From Microbacterium sp. SLBN-146 (lineage in GTDB: Bacteria; Actinomycetota; Actinomycetes; Actinomycetales; Microbacteriaceae): a DNA stretch of 64,000 nucleotides. Both the position numbers and the translations under genes were made by a program. The notes under the pieces are model-generated. The model was not told the DNA's origin and did not search any database. It was given only the letters and a program-made list of their open reading frames with translations. Each line of letters begins with the position of its first letter. The stretch's first letter is position 1. The stretch is taken from positions 2,170,001 through 2,234,000 of the forward strand of contig NZ_VFMR01000001.1 in NCBI RefSeq assembly GCF_006715145.1, given 5' to 3'. Below are positions 35,336 through 44,730 of this stretch, one piece after another.

Positions 35336-36009
35336 GCACGCCGCATCGCAATTGAGGCACGAGGAGCGCCAAGTCACCTATGCACGCACGACGACGCGGG
35401 TCGGAAGAGTCTGTTCGACGACCCATGACGGGGAGCAGGGCACCTGTTGCCGGGGCGAGCGGGGCGGCGGGAGAGGCTATGGACCGGCAGGTACGGATTG
35501 TGGACCCCTGTCGACGAGGGCGCCTTCGACGAGCTCGTCGGGAAGGATTCCTAGGAGTGCAGAATCATCGGGGACGCGCCGACACCTGCATCAGGCGGGT
35601 ACGTGGCAGCGAGGCTGCCGCGATGCGGAGAGCCACCTACGGACTTCTTCGTCCAGGCCGGCTGGGCCCTACTGCGAGCGATGAAAGTGCGTGAGTGCGC
35701 CGCTGTGGTCACTGCAGCGCTCAACGGGATCATCGAGCTCCACCGACGCCTCGGCCGCGGCGACCGCAATCGCCAGAACTACCGACTCCGCATGCTCCTC
35801 GTCGCGGACAGCCTCACCGGTGACCCCCCGCCGGATGTCTGAAGAGCCAGCATACGTAGAGTAGAACAGGTTCCTCGCGCGGCTGAGCTTCACGTCCTCC
35901 ACGCGTCCGATGGTTCTGCCGTTGAGTCGCACTGGCGGCAGGAGTTCCGCCGCGACATCTGGGTGCCTGAAGGCAGAGTAAGAGGGTCCTCTATCGCTAG
36001 TCTCAGCAG
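35336..36009. other. 674-bp region with no confident gene
   Basis: Overlapping frames exist. One of about 70 codons (from about 35630 to 35842) contains DFFVQAGWALLRAMKVRECAAVV and ends with a stop. It has no recognisable domain and no good upstream start, and could be a fragment. I cannot support a gene. Confidence 0.55.
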
Positions 36010-36534
36010 ATGGAGTGGGGAAGTCTGGCCGACTGGTTTGCTGCCATAGGCACGGTGGGAGCACTGTTCGCGACTCTAAGTCTGTTCGTGCACTCGCAGC
36101 GAAGCGAGGCTCGTCGCGTCGGGCAGGAACTAAGCCTGACAGCAGAGGGTCTGTACGACGAGGATGCGTTCTCGCTGGAGAAACGCATCATCTTCAAGAT
36201 GCGGTTCCGAGTTTACAACTCCGGATCAGCGCCCATACATGACGCACGCATCCTTGCCTACGAAGACGGCAAGACACTGAGCGCTCACGCACTGTCGGTC
36301 GGTGGTGAGCCGATAGAGCCTCAGAGGAGTTTCGTCTTTATATGGCCCGTGGAGAGCACCCTCGTGATGGACCGTATGTACATTCATCACACTGACCGGA
36401 CCGGTCGCGAGTGGGTTCGCAACGTGCACTCCGGCGAGGTTCTCAAGCGAAGTGAGGCGAAGGAAGTCTTGAAGGCAGTCCCTTCCCTAACCAGCTACTC
36501 TTTCGAGCGCGAGGGTGGCGGCGCGGACCTGTGA
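36010..36534 (+). CDS. Small single-helix membrane protein of the island
   Basis: 174 residues. One N-terminal transmembrane helix (about 6-28, LADWFAAIGTVGALFATLSLFV) and a soluble domain with beta-rich character (FKMRFRVYNSGSAPIHDARIL, RSFVFIWPVES). The layout is like many phage-defence or conflict membrane proteins with an N-terminal anchor, but there is no diagnostic motif. The start ATG lies 14 bp after a CTCAGCAGATGG region with no strong Shine-Dalgarno sequence. Function unknown. The dead ISL3 element begins just downstream on the other strand. Confidence 0.6.
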   Translation: MEWGSLADWFAAIGTVGALFATLSLFVHSQRSEARRVGQELSLTAEGLYDEDAFSLEKRIIFKMRFRVYNSGSAPIHDARILAYEDGKTLSAHALSVGGEPIEPQRSFVFIWPVESTLVMDRMYIHHTDRTGREWVRNVHSGEVLKRSEAKEVLKAVPSLTSYSFEREGGGADL

Positions 36535-36540
36535 TGAGAC

Positions 36541-37640
36541 TCATCGCATTTGAGGGTGTAGCCGGAGTTTGAATCCTCCGGCTTCGAGCAGTGATCGAGT
36601 GATGTAGTTCTTCGGGTTCCGGAACCCCAAGGCCGAGCCGCGGAGGTGCTGAGGTGTCTGTTGATGGCCTTCGTTGGTCTGTTCGAGGTGCGGGGGTGAT
36701 CGTACAATGCCAGGACGTCGGTGGCAGGACGGGTGAGCGTGCGGCTGAGTTTGCGGAGTTTGACGAGCAGGGCCGGGATGCTGCTGGCGAGCGAGTCGAT
36801 CACGGACTGCATGACGAGCTCCCCAGTTCCGGTCGGGTTGCAGGTAGGCGGTCCATCATCCGCTGGTAGATGCCCCAGGTCGCCTCGACCTCGCCGTACT
36901 CCTTGTCCGCGAACAGCGCTTCAGCCGAGCCTGCTGTTTCTCGTGAGCAGGCTTCCGCCGGTGTGGAGGGTGCGTCGGGCGTTGTAGCGGGGGTCGTCTT
37001 TCCGGCCCGCCGGCCGAAGGTGTCACGCTGAACCCGGCACTCGTCGAGCGCGTCGCTGACCAGCCTCACGGCGTGGAAGGGGTCTATCACCGTCACCGTG
37101 TCTGGTAGTTCCTCCGCGGTCGCGGTCTCCAAGCCGAACCCGTCCATCGCGACGACCTCCGGTGCGTCGCGCGAAGCTTGGGGGACGCTCGACGAGCCAG
37201 GTCTTGAACACCCCTTCGAGCGCCCCTCGACCATGTCCAGCAGCCGCGATGGGCTCGTCTTCTCGCGGATCGGGGTGAGATCGACTATCGCGGCTCCGAA
37301 TGTCGTGTGGCGCCAGACATGCTCGTCGACACCGAGCACCCGAACGCCAGCGAACCGGGCAGGGTCACCGATCAGAAGCCGACGGCCCTCACCGAGAGTC
37401 GTTGTTCGCGGTGTGCCAGGACTCTCCGCGGCCGGCGGCGACAGGAGAAACGGTGAGGTGGTCGATGACGAGAGCGTCCAGCGCCCACCGCGGCCCGCCG
37501 CGCGACAACTTCGCCTTTGGCTCCGCCACCGCGGTCGAGTCCTGCTGCCAGAGCCGACCGCAGCCGGAGCAGGTGAACCGGCGGATCCGATGCAGCTCGG
37601 GACTCTGGAGGTCTCGATGCAGAACGTCTTGTAGCGGCAC
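36541..37640 (-). pseudogene. ISL3-family transposase remnant
   Basis: Reverse-strand fragments in different frames match an ISL3 transposase in order: the zinc-finger part (RFTCSGCGRLWQQDSTAVAE, near 37570), the catalytic core (LGVDEHVWRHTTFG; RLLDMVEGRSK; VVAMDGFGLETATAEELP), ATWGIYQRMM, and the C-terminus ending at TGA 36541 (RLHPQMR in the third frame). Frameshifts and short deletions break it at several points, for example in the FKTWLVERP segment and near 36810. It is not active. I did not find clear terminal inverted repeats. Confidence 0.85.
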
Positions 37641-37660
37641 AGGCCGAGGTCTGGCGTGCA

Positions 37661-38014
37661 GCGCGAAAGGGGGAGGCGGCGATGGCGACCGATCTCTTAG
37701 CCTGGGGCGCCGAGCGCGAGCCGCGGGATCGGGATGTACAGCTGCTCTGCCACGAGGAGTTCTGAATGGGCAGACGCTTCGGCGCGTCTCGTGGGCTGTG
37801 TCGGCGCGGGTTCAGGCCGCGCTCTCAGAATCTCTTGCGTGTTCCCCTCGGAGTCTCAGTGCTTACCGACTCGGTCGGAGTGCCGAGTGCCGCCATTCAA
37901 CCGATTGTCCAGCCCGTTCTCCGGCGACCGTCGGGACGAACGTCTGAGGAGCGTGACGACGGTGAGCCACGGGAATAGTCGGATACGCCTGCGCCTATCC
38001 GATATCGTCGTCGC
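37661..38014. other. 354-bp region with no confident gene
   Basis: Between the ISL3 remnant and the SIR2 gene. No frame has a recognisable domain or a good start. The CGGATACGC / CCTATCCG inverted sequence near 37981-38000 may belong to the SIR2 promoter region. Confidence 0.5.
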
Positions 38015-39712
38015 ATGATCTCACTCCCCGATGACCTGGTGACGCTCGCTGCTGAACGCCGGCTTATCCCATTCGTCGGCGCGGGTTTTTCTGCATCTTT
38101 GGGCCTTCCATCCTGGGAGAGACTGCTCGAGCAGGTCTGTGAGCATACTGATGGTGTCGTGAGCTTTGAGGAGCTGAAAGAGGCCACGAATGGGGACTAC
38201 CTTCAGATTGCTGAGTATCTATATCTGCGACACGACAGGCAGATCGGGCCAATCAGGCACCAAATCGAGACCAGTTTCGCGAGCTCTGCGGCAGATCCGA
38301 CTAGGTCGGGAGCGCACATCGAGCTTGTCAACTTGGACGCAGGGCAGATTTACACGACCAACTATGACGACATGATCGAGCGGTTGTTCCGATCTCTTGG
38401 CAAATCCGTGACCCCGGTCGTGCTTCCAAAAGATGTTGCTCTCGCAGATCCAGACCGAACTCAGGTCGTGAAATATCACGGCGATCTCAAGCATGAGAGA
38501 ACGCTCGTGCTCACGGAGTCGGCCTACTACAAGCGGCTTGATTTTGAGTCTCCGATGGATCTGAAGTTTCGATCCGACCTTCTGGGGAAGTCCGTGCTGT
38601 TCATGGGCTACAGCTTCCGAGATGTCAATATCCGCATCATTTGGTTCAAACTCATGGAGATGATGCGCGATGTACCTGAGGCTGACCGTAGGCCATCGTA
38701 CATAGTGCGCTTCGAATCCAACCCCGCTCTGGAGGCACTCTACGCCGCGGTTGGCTTGAAGACCATCGTCCTCAAACCCGACGGAAAATCACCCACTGAC
38801 CGGGAGCGTAGCGACCTACTTGGAGCATTCTTGCTTGAGTTATCGCTGAGGGCTGGGCGCGAGCCTAGTCGAACTAGCGAAGGGACGAGGTACGTATCGA
38901 CAGCGCTCCTTACCGCGGTTTCTCGTCTGACCAGGCGAGTCGGGGACTTGTATCCACCTGTTGGTGGGATTAGATACCGGTCGCCCATTTTCCGCGACGA
39001 CCCCCGTATTGAGCGGCTCCTAACAGCCGAGGTCCCCGACGGACTCCACAGAGATTGGGAGAAGCACACGTCTGATCTTCTTCCTGCGCTAGGAGTGACC
39101 GCCGACGTACTCGCGGTACTTCAACGGGTCCAGAATCCCGATGCGCTAGCGGCCTACGTTGTGCGAGTCCTAGGCTTCAGCGGAGACCCCGAGGCTCGCG
39201 GCGACAAACTGAAGCTGCTGGCCGCGGATGTCCCATGGGACCGTGTATGGAAGGGCAAGATTTCTCTCACCGAAGCGAACGAACTGCTCGACTCGCTCTT
39301 GCGAGAAGTCACGTACCAGGCCACGCGCGCCGCCGATGAGGACATAGCCTACTTGGTCGACCTGGCCGCGCGGATGTCCAGAGGGAAGCTGCTGGACCCC
39401 GAGTCGGAACCTGGCGTCGTGGACGCGAAGGAGACGATCGAGCGTGCGGCCGCTCTGCTAACGCTCGCAACGGAGATTTACCCGTCCATCGCCACGATGA
39501 AGGTCACGGACGGACCTCCTGACCTTGCACAGCTGCTTGACGATATCGCAAAACGGCATGCCAACTTCGAACCTGTGGAGCTAGACACCGGCGTTCTGGG
39601 CCCCGCGATCGCGGGGCGCATCGTAGGAAATCGCCCGGGCGCCAATCGACAACCGCGTCCAGTCTCACGCGCGACCACTCCCGTGCCTCGCACGGTGAAG
39701 CGGCAGCCTTGA
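38015..39712 (+). CDS. SIR2-domain defence protein
   Basis: 565 residues. The N-terminal SIR2-like domain (about 1-260) contains the NAD-binding GAGFS (22-26), YTTNYDD (from 113) and the catalytic His155 in KYHGDL. No zinc-binding CxxC pairs are present, which separates it from classic sirtuins and matches the SIR2-like NADases that act in bacterial anti-phage systems. The C-terminal 300 residues are helical, with no clear domain. It would deplete NAD on phage sensing, but the trigger is unknown. It stands alone with its own leader (37661-38014). Confidence 0.8.
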   Translation: MISLPDDLVTLAAERRLIPFVGAGFSASLGLPSWERLLEQVCEHTDGVVSFEELKEATNGDYLQIAEYLYLRHDRQIGPIRHQIETSFASSAADPTRSGAHIELVNLDAGQIYTTNYDDMIERLFRSLGKSVTPVVLPKDVALADPDRTQVVKYHGDLKHERTLVLTESAYYKRLDFESPMDLKFRSDLLGKSVLFMGYSFRDVNIRIIWFKLMEMMRDVPEADRRPSYIVRFESNPALEALYAAVGLKTIVLKPDGKSPTDRERSDLLGAFLLELSLRAGREPSRTSEGTRYVSTALLTAVSRLTRRVGDLYPPVGGIRYRSPIFRDDPRIERLLTAEVPDGLHRDWEKHTSDLLPALGVTADVLAVLQRVQNPDALAAYVVRVLGFSGDPEARGDKLKLLAADVPWDRVWKGKISLTEANELLDSLLREVTYQATRAADEDIAYLVDLAARMSRGKLLDPESEPGVVDAKETIERAAALLTLATEIYPSIATMKVTDGPPDLAQLLDDIAKRHANFEPVELDTGVLGPAIAGRIVGNRPGANRQPRPVSRATTPVPRTVKRQP

Positions 39713-39910
39713 CTGGCAAAGTCAGCTACCTCCAGTAAAGAAGACACCTACTCGGCTTTCGAGTGCGGCGCGATGCAGCGGACGATTCGGACCCCCGTGC
39801 GACCCCGCACTTCTTGGAGGTCTGCACCTAGCCGCTTGCACCCGCCTCGCCCTAGCGTGGACCCCAACATCCCCGTACGACTGCGCCATAGGGAGCGCCG
39901 CGGTTACCGG

Positions 39911-40288
39911 ATGGATCTCGCCGAGACGCCCGCGAACGACCGGGAAGAGTATCTCGACTACCTCACGACGAACTGCGCTGTGCCGTTCCGCGCCAACACG
40001 GCCGACCGGGATCGCCAGCAGACGTTCGTGCACATGCACCGCGAGTTCGGGCGCATGACGGTGTTCGAGAACACGTACTCCAACTACACCGGGGTGCGTC
40101 CCAAGGGAGTAGCGCGGTCGAGCGACGAGAAGATGATCACGATCGGGATGCCGCTGGGCCCGATGGACGTCGCGCAGGGCGACGCCCAAGTGCGGGGGAG
40201 CGCGCGCTCGATGGTCGCGTTCTGGGGGTCTCGCACCCTACGGCGCCGAAGTGGGCGGCGCGATCTACTACAGCCCGCCCTTTATCGA
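39911..40288 (+). pseudogene. Truncated AraC-type regulator fragment
   Basis: From ATG 39911 the frame reads DREEYLDYLTTNCAVPFR, FVHMHREFGRMTVFENTY and DEKMITIGMPLGPMDV, similar to the N-terminal sensor domain of AraC-family activators. No AraC helix-turn-helix domain follows; the frame loses family similarity around 40200 and runs antisense to the next gene. The residues AEVGGAIYYSPPFID (in another frame, ending at TAG 40291) are a second unrelated fragment. This piece marks the right-hand junction of the island. Confidence 0.55.
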
Positions 40289-40732
40289 CTAGCGTTCCTT
40301 GGCGTCTCGCTTCATGTCCGCCAAGATCTTCTCGATGGTGTCCGGTCCTTCGGTGTCACGGATCGTCGTCGGCCGTTCGTTCGAGTTGAACGCATCGTCG
40401 GTGGGGGCGGGTTGGTCCTCAAGCTCCTCCGCCGTCTCTTGCGGCGCAAGCAGTTCCTTCTCCCAATCGAGCAGTGGCTCCGCTCGCGAGGTCTGTTGTT
40501 GAACTACTCGTAGGGCTCGGTCAAGGTAGCCGAACGTGCGAGCTTCGTTCTCGGTCGCCTGTTCTGCCACTGCACGAGCTGCGTCTGCTCGCCGCTGCGC
40601 TTCGGCTGCTTCCTTCCTGCTCCGACGGGCGATGACGAAGCTCACGACGGCGACAATGGCTGTCGCGAGAGTGATCGTCGCACCCACCCCGTTGAAGACG
40701 AGGTTCAAGAGATCGTAGATGTCTCGCTGCAC
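40289..40732 (-). CDS. Membrane-anchored coiled-coil protein
   Basis: 147 residues. One N-terminal transmembrane helix (about 12-35), then an Ala/Arg/Glu-rich coiled coil (about 38-75, RRSRKEAAEAQRRADAARAV), and an acidic disordered tail. No recognised domain. The right edge of the island lies at or near it, and it may belong to either side. The start ATG (40732) lacks an evident Shine-Dalgarno sequence. Confidence 0.6.
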   Translation of the reverse strand: MQRDIYDLLNLVFNGVGATITLATAIVAVVSFVIARRSRKEAAEAQRRADAARAVAEQATENEARTFGYLDRALRVVQQQTSRAEPLLDWEKELLAPQETAEELEDQPAPTDDAFNSNERPTTIRDTEGPDTIEKILADMKRDAKER

Positions 40733-40899
40733 GCGGTCAGACTAGCGGGCACGTCCCAGATCGGACGTGAGCGTTTGGGGGCGCGAGGAGGAGCCGACGG
40801 CGACTCGGCGACCGGCGTCACGGCCGGTGATTGCGCTCCGGCTTCGGTGTCACGCTCTCCGGAAAGACGCGGCAGTCGTTCCGCTGCTCGGCCGATCGT

Positions 40900-41268
40900 T
40901 CAGGCACGGTCGTGGAGTGTGATGTGGTAGCCGTCGAGGTCCGCAAAGGTGAACGTGCGCCCGAAGGGGCCGTCGATCGGATCAGCCACGATCATGTGCC
41001 CGTCGTTGGCGAGAGCGTCGTGAATTGCCTGGACATCCGTCGCGTGCAGCCAGATGGCAGCTCCGAGACCCGGCTGCGATACGGCATCAAGCTCGACGCC
41101 GGGCGCGAGGTCGCGGATCGCGAAGGCGATCGGCTTCGTTTCGAAGACCACCGCGTGTGGCGGCCCTGCGGGGGAACGGACCAGCCCAAGGTACTGCTCG
41201 TAGAACGCTCGCGACGCCTCGAGATCGCGAACTTGAAGGGAGATGAAGTCGGGCCCGGTGACGGCCAT
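40900..41268 (-). CDS. VOC-family (glyoxalase/dioxygenase-fold) protein
   Basis: 122 residues from ATG 41268, preceded by GAGGAC at a good distance. One glyoxalase-fold module: FISLQVRDLEASRAFYEQYLGL, then VVFETKPIAFAIRDL and a second half ending FADLDGYHITLH. Metal-site residues typical of the fold are partly visible (His, Glu, Asp near the C-terminus). Many such small VOC proteins confer bleomycin resistance or work as dioxygenase-like enzymes; the substrate is unknown. It is divergent from the MarR gene across an operator-like palindrome, so it is probably a target of that regulator. Confidence 0.88.
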   Translation of the reverse strand: MAVTGPDFISLQVRDLEASRAFYEQYLGLVRSPAGPPHAVVFETKPIAFAIRDLAPGVELDAVSQPGLGAAIWLHATDVQAIHDALANDGHMIVADPIDGPFGRTFTFADLDGYHITLHDRA

Positions 41269-41293
41269 GATGTCCTCGTTTCGATGTAAGTCT

Positions 41294-41318
41294 TCTGACA
41301 TTCCAAATCTATGTCAGA
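41294..41318. promoter_or_regulatory. MarR operator between VOC and MarR genes
   Basis: TCTGACAT (41294-41301) and ATGTCAGA (41311-41318) form an 8-bp perfect inverted repeat with a 9-bp spacer. A third direct copy TCTGACAT (41321-41328) runs into the MarR start codon. The layout fits auto- and divergent repression. Confidence 0.75.
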
Positions 41319-41326
41319 CTTCTGAC

Positions 41327-41785
41327 ATGAGTCAAGTGGAACGCGGCGTGGACCTCGAAACATCGATGGGATACCTGCTCAAGGAGGCAGCGACCGCGCT
41401 CCGGGTTGCGATGGAAGAGGTGCTCCGCCCGCTGGGGATGACCGTCACCCACTACGCGTGCCTCGAACTTCTTGCTCAACGGCCCGGGTTGTCGAACTCG
41501 GATCTCGCTCGCGGGGCCTTCGTAACCCGCCAATCGATGAACGTGCTGCTGCAGGCGCTCGAGCGCGACGGAGCCGTGTCGCGGCCGCCGACTGCTCCCG
41601 TGGGGCGAGCGATCCCGGCACAGCTCACCGCCAAGGGTCGAGCGCAGCTGGAAGAGGCCAGCGCCGCGGTGCGCGCGGTCGAACTACGGATGCTGAACGA
41701 CCTCACGCCATCCGAGCGAGAGAGTGCTTTCAGGTTGCTCGGTCAGATGACCCGCTCACTGCGGAGCACCACCGACGTCGCCTGA
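41327..41785 (+). CDS. MarR-family transcriptional regulator
   Basis: 152 residues. Winged-helix core: THYACLELLAQRPGLSNSDLARGAFVTRQSMNVLLQALERDG with the wing VSRPPTAPVGRAIPAQLTAKG. ATG 41327 overlaps the operator copy just described. It is divergent from the VOC gene and probably represses it and itself. No ligand can be inferred. Confidence 0.9.
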   Translation: MSQVERGVDLETSMGYLLKEAATALRVAMEEVLRPLGMTVTHYACLELLAQRPGLSNSDLARGAFVTRQSMNVLLQALERDGAVSRPPTAPVGRAIPAQLTAKGRAQLEEASAAVRAVELRMLNDLTPSERESAFRLLGQMTRSLRSTTDVA

Positions 41786-41890
41786 TCCCGATCGGGATGC
41801 GGATGGACGGGGAACGCGGGTCGCCTGGGCGTTTCAGATCGGGATGCCAACGGTGCACGGTTTGGGTCTACGGTGTCGTGCATAACACAC

Positions 41891-44614
41891 ATGAAGGCGC
41901 TTCTCGGCCGGGGCTCGGAGTTGGACACGCTTCGGTCCCTTTTTGCTGCCGCCCGGAACTCAGCCGGGGGCACCTTGCTGGTGCAGGGCGATGCCGGAGT
42001 GGGCAAGACGACGTTGCTCGAAGCAGCCCTTGAAGACGTCGCGGGCATGCGGGTGATGCGAATTACCGGCTTCGCGGCCGAGTCATCGCTGGCCTTCAGC
42101 GCGCTTCAACGGCTCGGTAGACCGCTCTCGTCCTACACGGGGAGTATCCCCGAGGCTCAGCAGACGGCGCTGGGGGTGGCTTCGGGGCTCGCGATAGGTG
42201 CGCCGCCGCAGCGCGCACTTGTCGGTCTCGCATCGCTGTCGCTCCTGGCCGCGGCAGGCGACGACATCCCGACGATCTGCGTCGTGGATGACACGCATCT
42301 CCTCGATCGCGAGTCGCTGGACGTGATGGGTTTCGTTGCGAGGCGATTGTCGGCGGAGGCGGTTGCCGTCGTTTTCGCCACGCGACCCGACGAGGAGGTC
42401 TCGCGGGCGTTGGCCGGAGTCCCTCGGCTGGAGTTGGCCGGCCTCGACGCCGAGTCGGGTGCGACTCTGCTGCGCGAGTCGGTGGATGGCGAGCTGGATC
42501 CGTCGATCGTCGCAGAGTTCGTGAATTTGTCTGGTGGAAACCCGCTGGCGCTTCGTGAGCTGGGGTCGGAGTGGACGGCGGAGGAGCTGACGGCCGCAGC
42601 GATCGCGCACTCACCGACTCCCATCGGGCGTCAGCTCGAGGCGCACTACACCGAGCGCGTGCGTTCGCTGCCGGAACACACACGGCTGTGGCTGCTCGTT
42701 GCCGCTGCAGAGTCCACGGGGGATGCATCCGTTGTCCGGTCCGCCGCGACCGCTCTGGGCCTGGACGATGCGGCATCCGCGACGGCCGAGCGGGCTGGAC
42801 TGGTGTCAGTGCACGACTCGGTGCGGTTCCGGCATCCGTTGGTGCAAGCGTCCGTCTACAACAGCGCGGCGGATCCGGATCGTCGCCGCGTGCACGGCGC
42901 CTTACGAGCAGAGACTGCGGCTCGCGGGCAGCGGGAGCTGGCCGCCTGGCATGCCGCTGCAGCGAGCAGCGGACTGAGCGCGGAGGTCTCGGAAGAGCTC
43001 GCCGCCGTCGCCGACCTCGTCGCGGCGCGCGGTGGACTGGGATCGCGCGCTCGTCTGCTCGCTCGTGCCGCGGAGATCGCCCCCGAGCCTGCGGCGAGCC
43101 ACCAGTTGCTCGTGTCGGCAGCGGAGGCGGCCATCGGATCGGGCGCCGCATTGCTCGCCCGCCAGCTGCTCGAGCGCGTCGACACGTCGCAGCTCGATCG
43201 TATCGGGCGCGGCCGGACGCTCATGGTCGGCGCACTGTGCGCCCTCTTTCTCTCCGACCCCGTCGAACTCCGGCACGGAGTCGTGGGTCTGCTCGAGGCC
43301 GCCGACGAGTTCCACGACATCGCGCCCGAACTCGAACAGAAGCCGCTCCTGATGGCGCTGACCTTCGCCCACACCAGCGAGCAGGGCACCCAAGGCGTGA
43401 CGATCGACCAGGTCGCGCGACGCGTACGCGAGGGAGCCGGCGTTCTCGACGGCCACTACGCGGTCGCGCTGGCCGCCACGAGTTCATTCATCCTCGACGA
43501 CTACGCCACCGCAGCCCCACGGCTGCGGGACGCGGTGACGATGTTGCGCGAGCTCGACGACGCGGCACTGCTCGAGTTCAGCTTTTACTCCGTCAATCCG
43601 ACCGTCGGGTTGTGGGATGCCGATGCCGCATCGGAACTTCTCCGCCGAACAGTCCGCGTTGGGCAGCAGATGGGAGCCCTGCGCGAGGTCGATGCCGCAC
43701 TGTGGGTGCTCAGCGCCGTCGAGCTGTCTCGCGTAAACCCGCGGCTGGCAGGTGAGTACCTTGCGCAGGCGGACGAACTCCGGCGCGCACTCGGCTATGT
43801 CGAGCAGCAGATGGTCAACTCCGCACTTCTGGCCTGGCAGGGGATGCCACGTGCCACGGTCGAGCAGATCTCACACGGGATGCGCGAAGCTGGCTTCGGG
43901 GGCATCGCCCGCATGACGATCGGGGCTCTCGCGATCAACGAGATCGCGGATGGCGAGTACCAGCGGGCCTTCGATCGCTTGTCCGACCTCGTCGCGAACC
44001 CGCAGATGCAAGCGTCGTTCCACCACATCCCGGAGCTGATCGAGGCCGCCGTCCGCAGCGGCAACCGCGACGCGGCTCGCACCGCCGCGCAAGACCTTCA
44101 CCGGTACGCCGAGGTCGCCGGCACTCCGTGGGTGCGGGGGCTGGACGCGCGGTGCCGGGCCCTGTTGGCGACGGATGCCGACGCCGAGACGTACTTCGAG
44201 GAATCCATCGCCCATCTGAGTGCAGGCAGTCATCGCAGCGACCAGGCCCGCACCCGGCTTCTTTTCGGCGAGTGGCTGCGGCGAGTTCGCCGCCGCACCG
44301 AGGCGCGCGCGCAGCTCACTCGGGCGCTTTCGATCTTCGAAGACGTCGGAGCCGACGCTTTTGCTCGACGCACGAGGCGTGAGCTGGCGGCCGGGGGAGA
44401 CCCGCAACGAGCGACGCCTCCGCTGCGGGGTGATCTCACCGCCCAGGAGGCGGAGATCGCGCGGATGGCCGGGCATGGCGCCACCAACGCGGAGATCGCG
44501 GCTGCCCTGTTCATCAGCGCCAACACCGTCGACTACCACCTGCGGAAAGTCTTCCGAAAGCTCGATGTGACGTCGCGTCGTCAGCTCGCCGAGCACTTTC
44601 CGCAGACCACGTAG
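41891..44614 (+). CDS. Large LuxR-family (LAL) ATP-binding regulator
   Basis: 907 residues. Domain order: P-loop AAA ATPase (Walker A GDAGVGKTT at 33-41; Walker B ICVVDDTHL near 136), a long tetratricopeptide-like helical region, and a C-terminal LuxR helix-turn-helix (about 845-905; LTAQEAEIARMAGHGATNAEIA and TVDYHLRKVFRKLDV). This is the large ATP-binding LuxR (LAL) class, which often activates catabolic operons or secondary metabolism. It reads in the same direction as, and 116 bp before, two alpha/beta hydrolase genes that are its likely targets. ATG 41891 has no strong Shine-Dalgarno sequence. Confidence 0.9.
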   Translation: MKALLGRGSELDTLRSLFAAARNSAGGTLLVQGDAGVGKTTLLEAALEDVAGMRVMRITGFAAESSLAFSALQRLGRPLSSYTGSIPEAQQTALGVASGLAIGAPPQRALVGLASLSLLAAAGDDIPTICVVDDTHLLDRESLDVMGFVARRLSAEAVAVVFATRPDEEVSRALAGVPRLELAGLDAESGATLLRESVDGELDPSIVAEFVNLSGGNPLALRELGSEWTAEELTAAAIAHSPTPIGRQLEAHYTERVRSLPEHTRLWLLVAAAESTGDASVVRSAATALGLDDAASATAERAGLVSVHDSVRFRHPLVQASVYNSAADPDRRRVHGALRAETAARGQRELAAWHAAAASSGLSAEVSEELAAVADLVAARGGLGSRARLLARAAEIAPEPAASHQLLVSAAEAAIGSGAALLARQLLERVDTSQLDRIGRGRTLMVGALCALFLSDPVELRHGVVGLLEAADEFHDIAPELEQKPLLMALTFAHTSEQGTQGVTIDQVARRVREGAGVLDGHYAVALAATSSFILDDYATAAPRLRDAVTMLRELDDAALLEFSFYSVNPTVGLWDADAASELLRRTVRVGQQMGALREVDAALWVLSAVELSRVNPRLAGEYLAQADELRRALGYVEQQMVNSALLAWQGMPRATVEQISHGMREAGFGGIARMTIGALAINEIADGEYQRAFDRLSDLVANPQMQASFHHIPELIEAAVRSGNRDAARTAAQDLHRYAEVAGTPWVRGLDARCRALLATDADAETYFEESIAHLSAGSHRSDQARTRLLFGEWLRRVRRRTEARAQLTRALSIFEDVGADAFARRTRRELAAGGDPQRATPPLRGDLTAQEAEIARMAGHGATNAEIAAALFISANTVDYHLRKVFRKLDVTSRRQLAEHFPQTT

Positions 44615-44730
44615 CGCGCTCATCGCGTCGCAGCCGAGGCACCCTCGCCGTCGGACTACGAACGCCACGTGGTGCGCCGTGGTGAGGTGGACGAGCACGA
44701 TGGCGGCATCCAGAACCACAGGAGGATGTC

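Noticed and set aside
36575-36595. T-arm-like hairpin GGAGTTTGAATCCTCC as a second tRNA/attachment site
   Set aside because: It lies in the ISL3 transposase coding sequence and no cloverleaf surrounds it, so the likeness to the tRNA T arm is chance.
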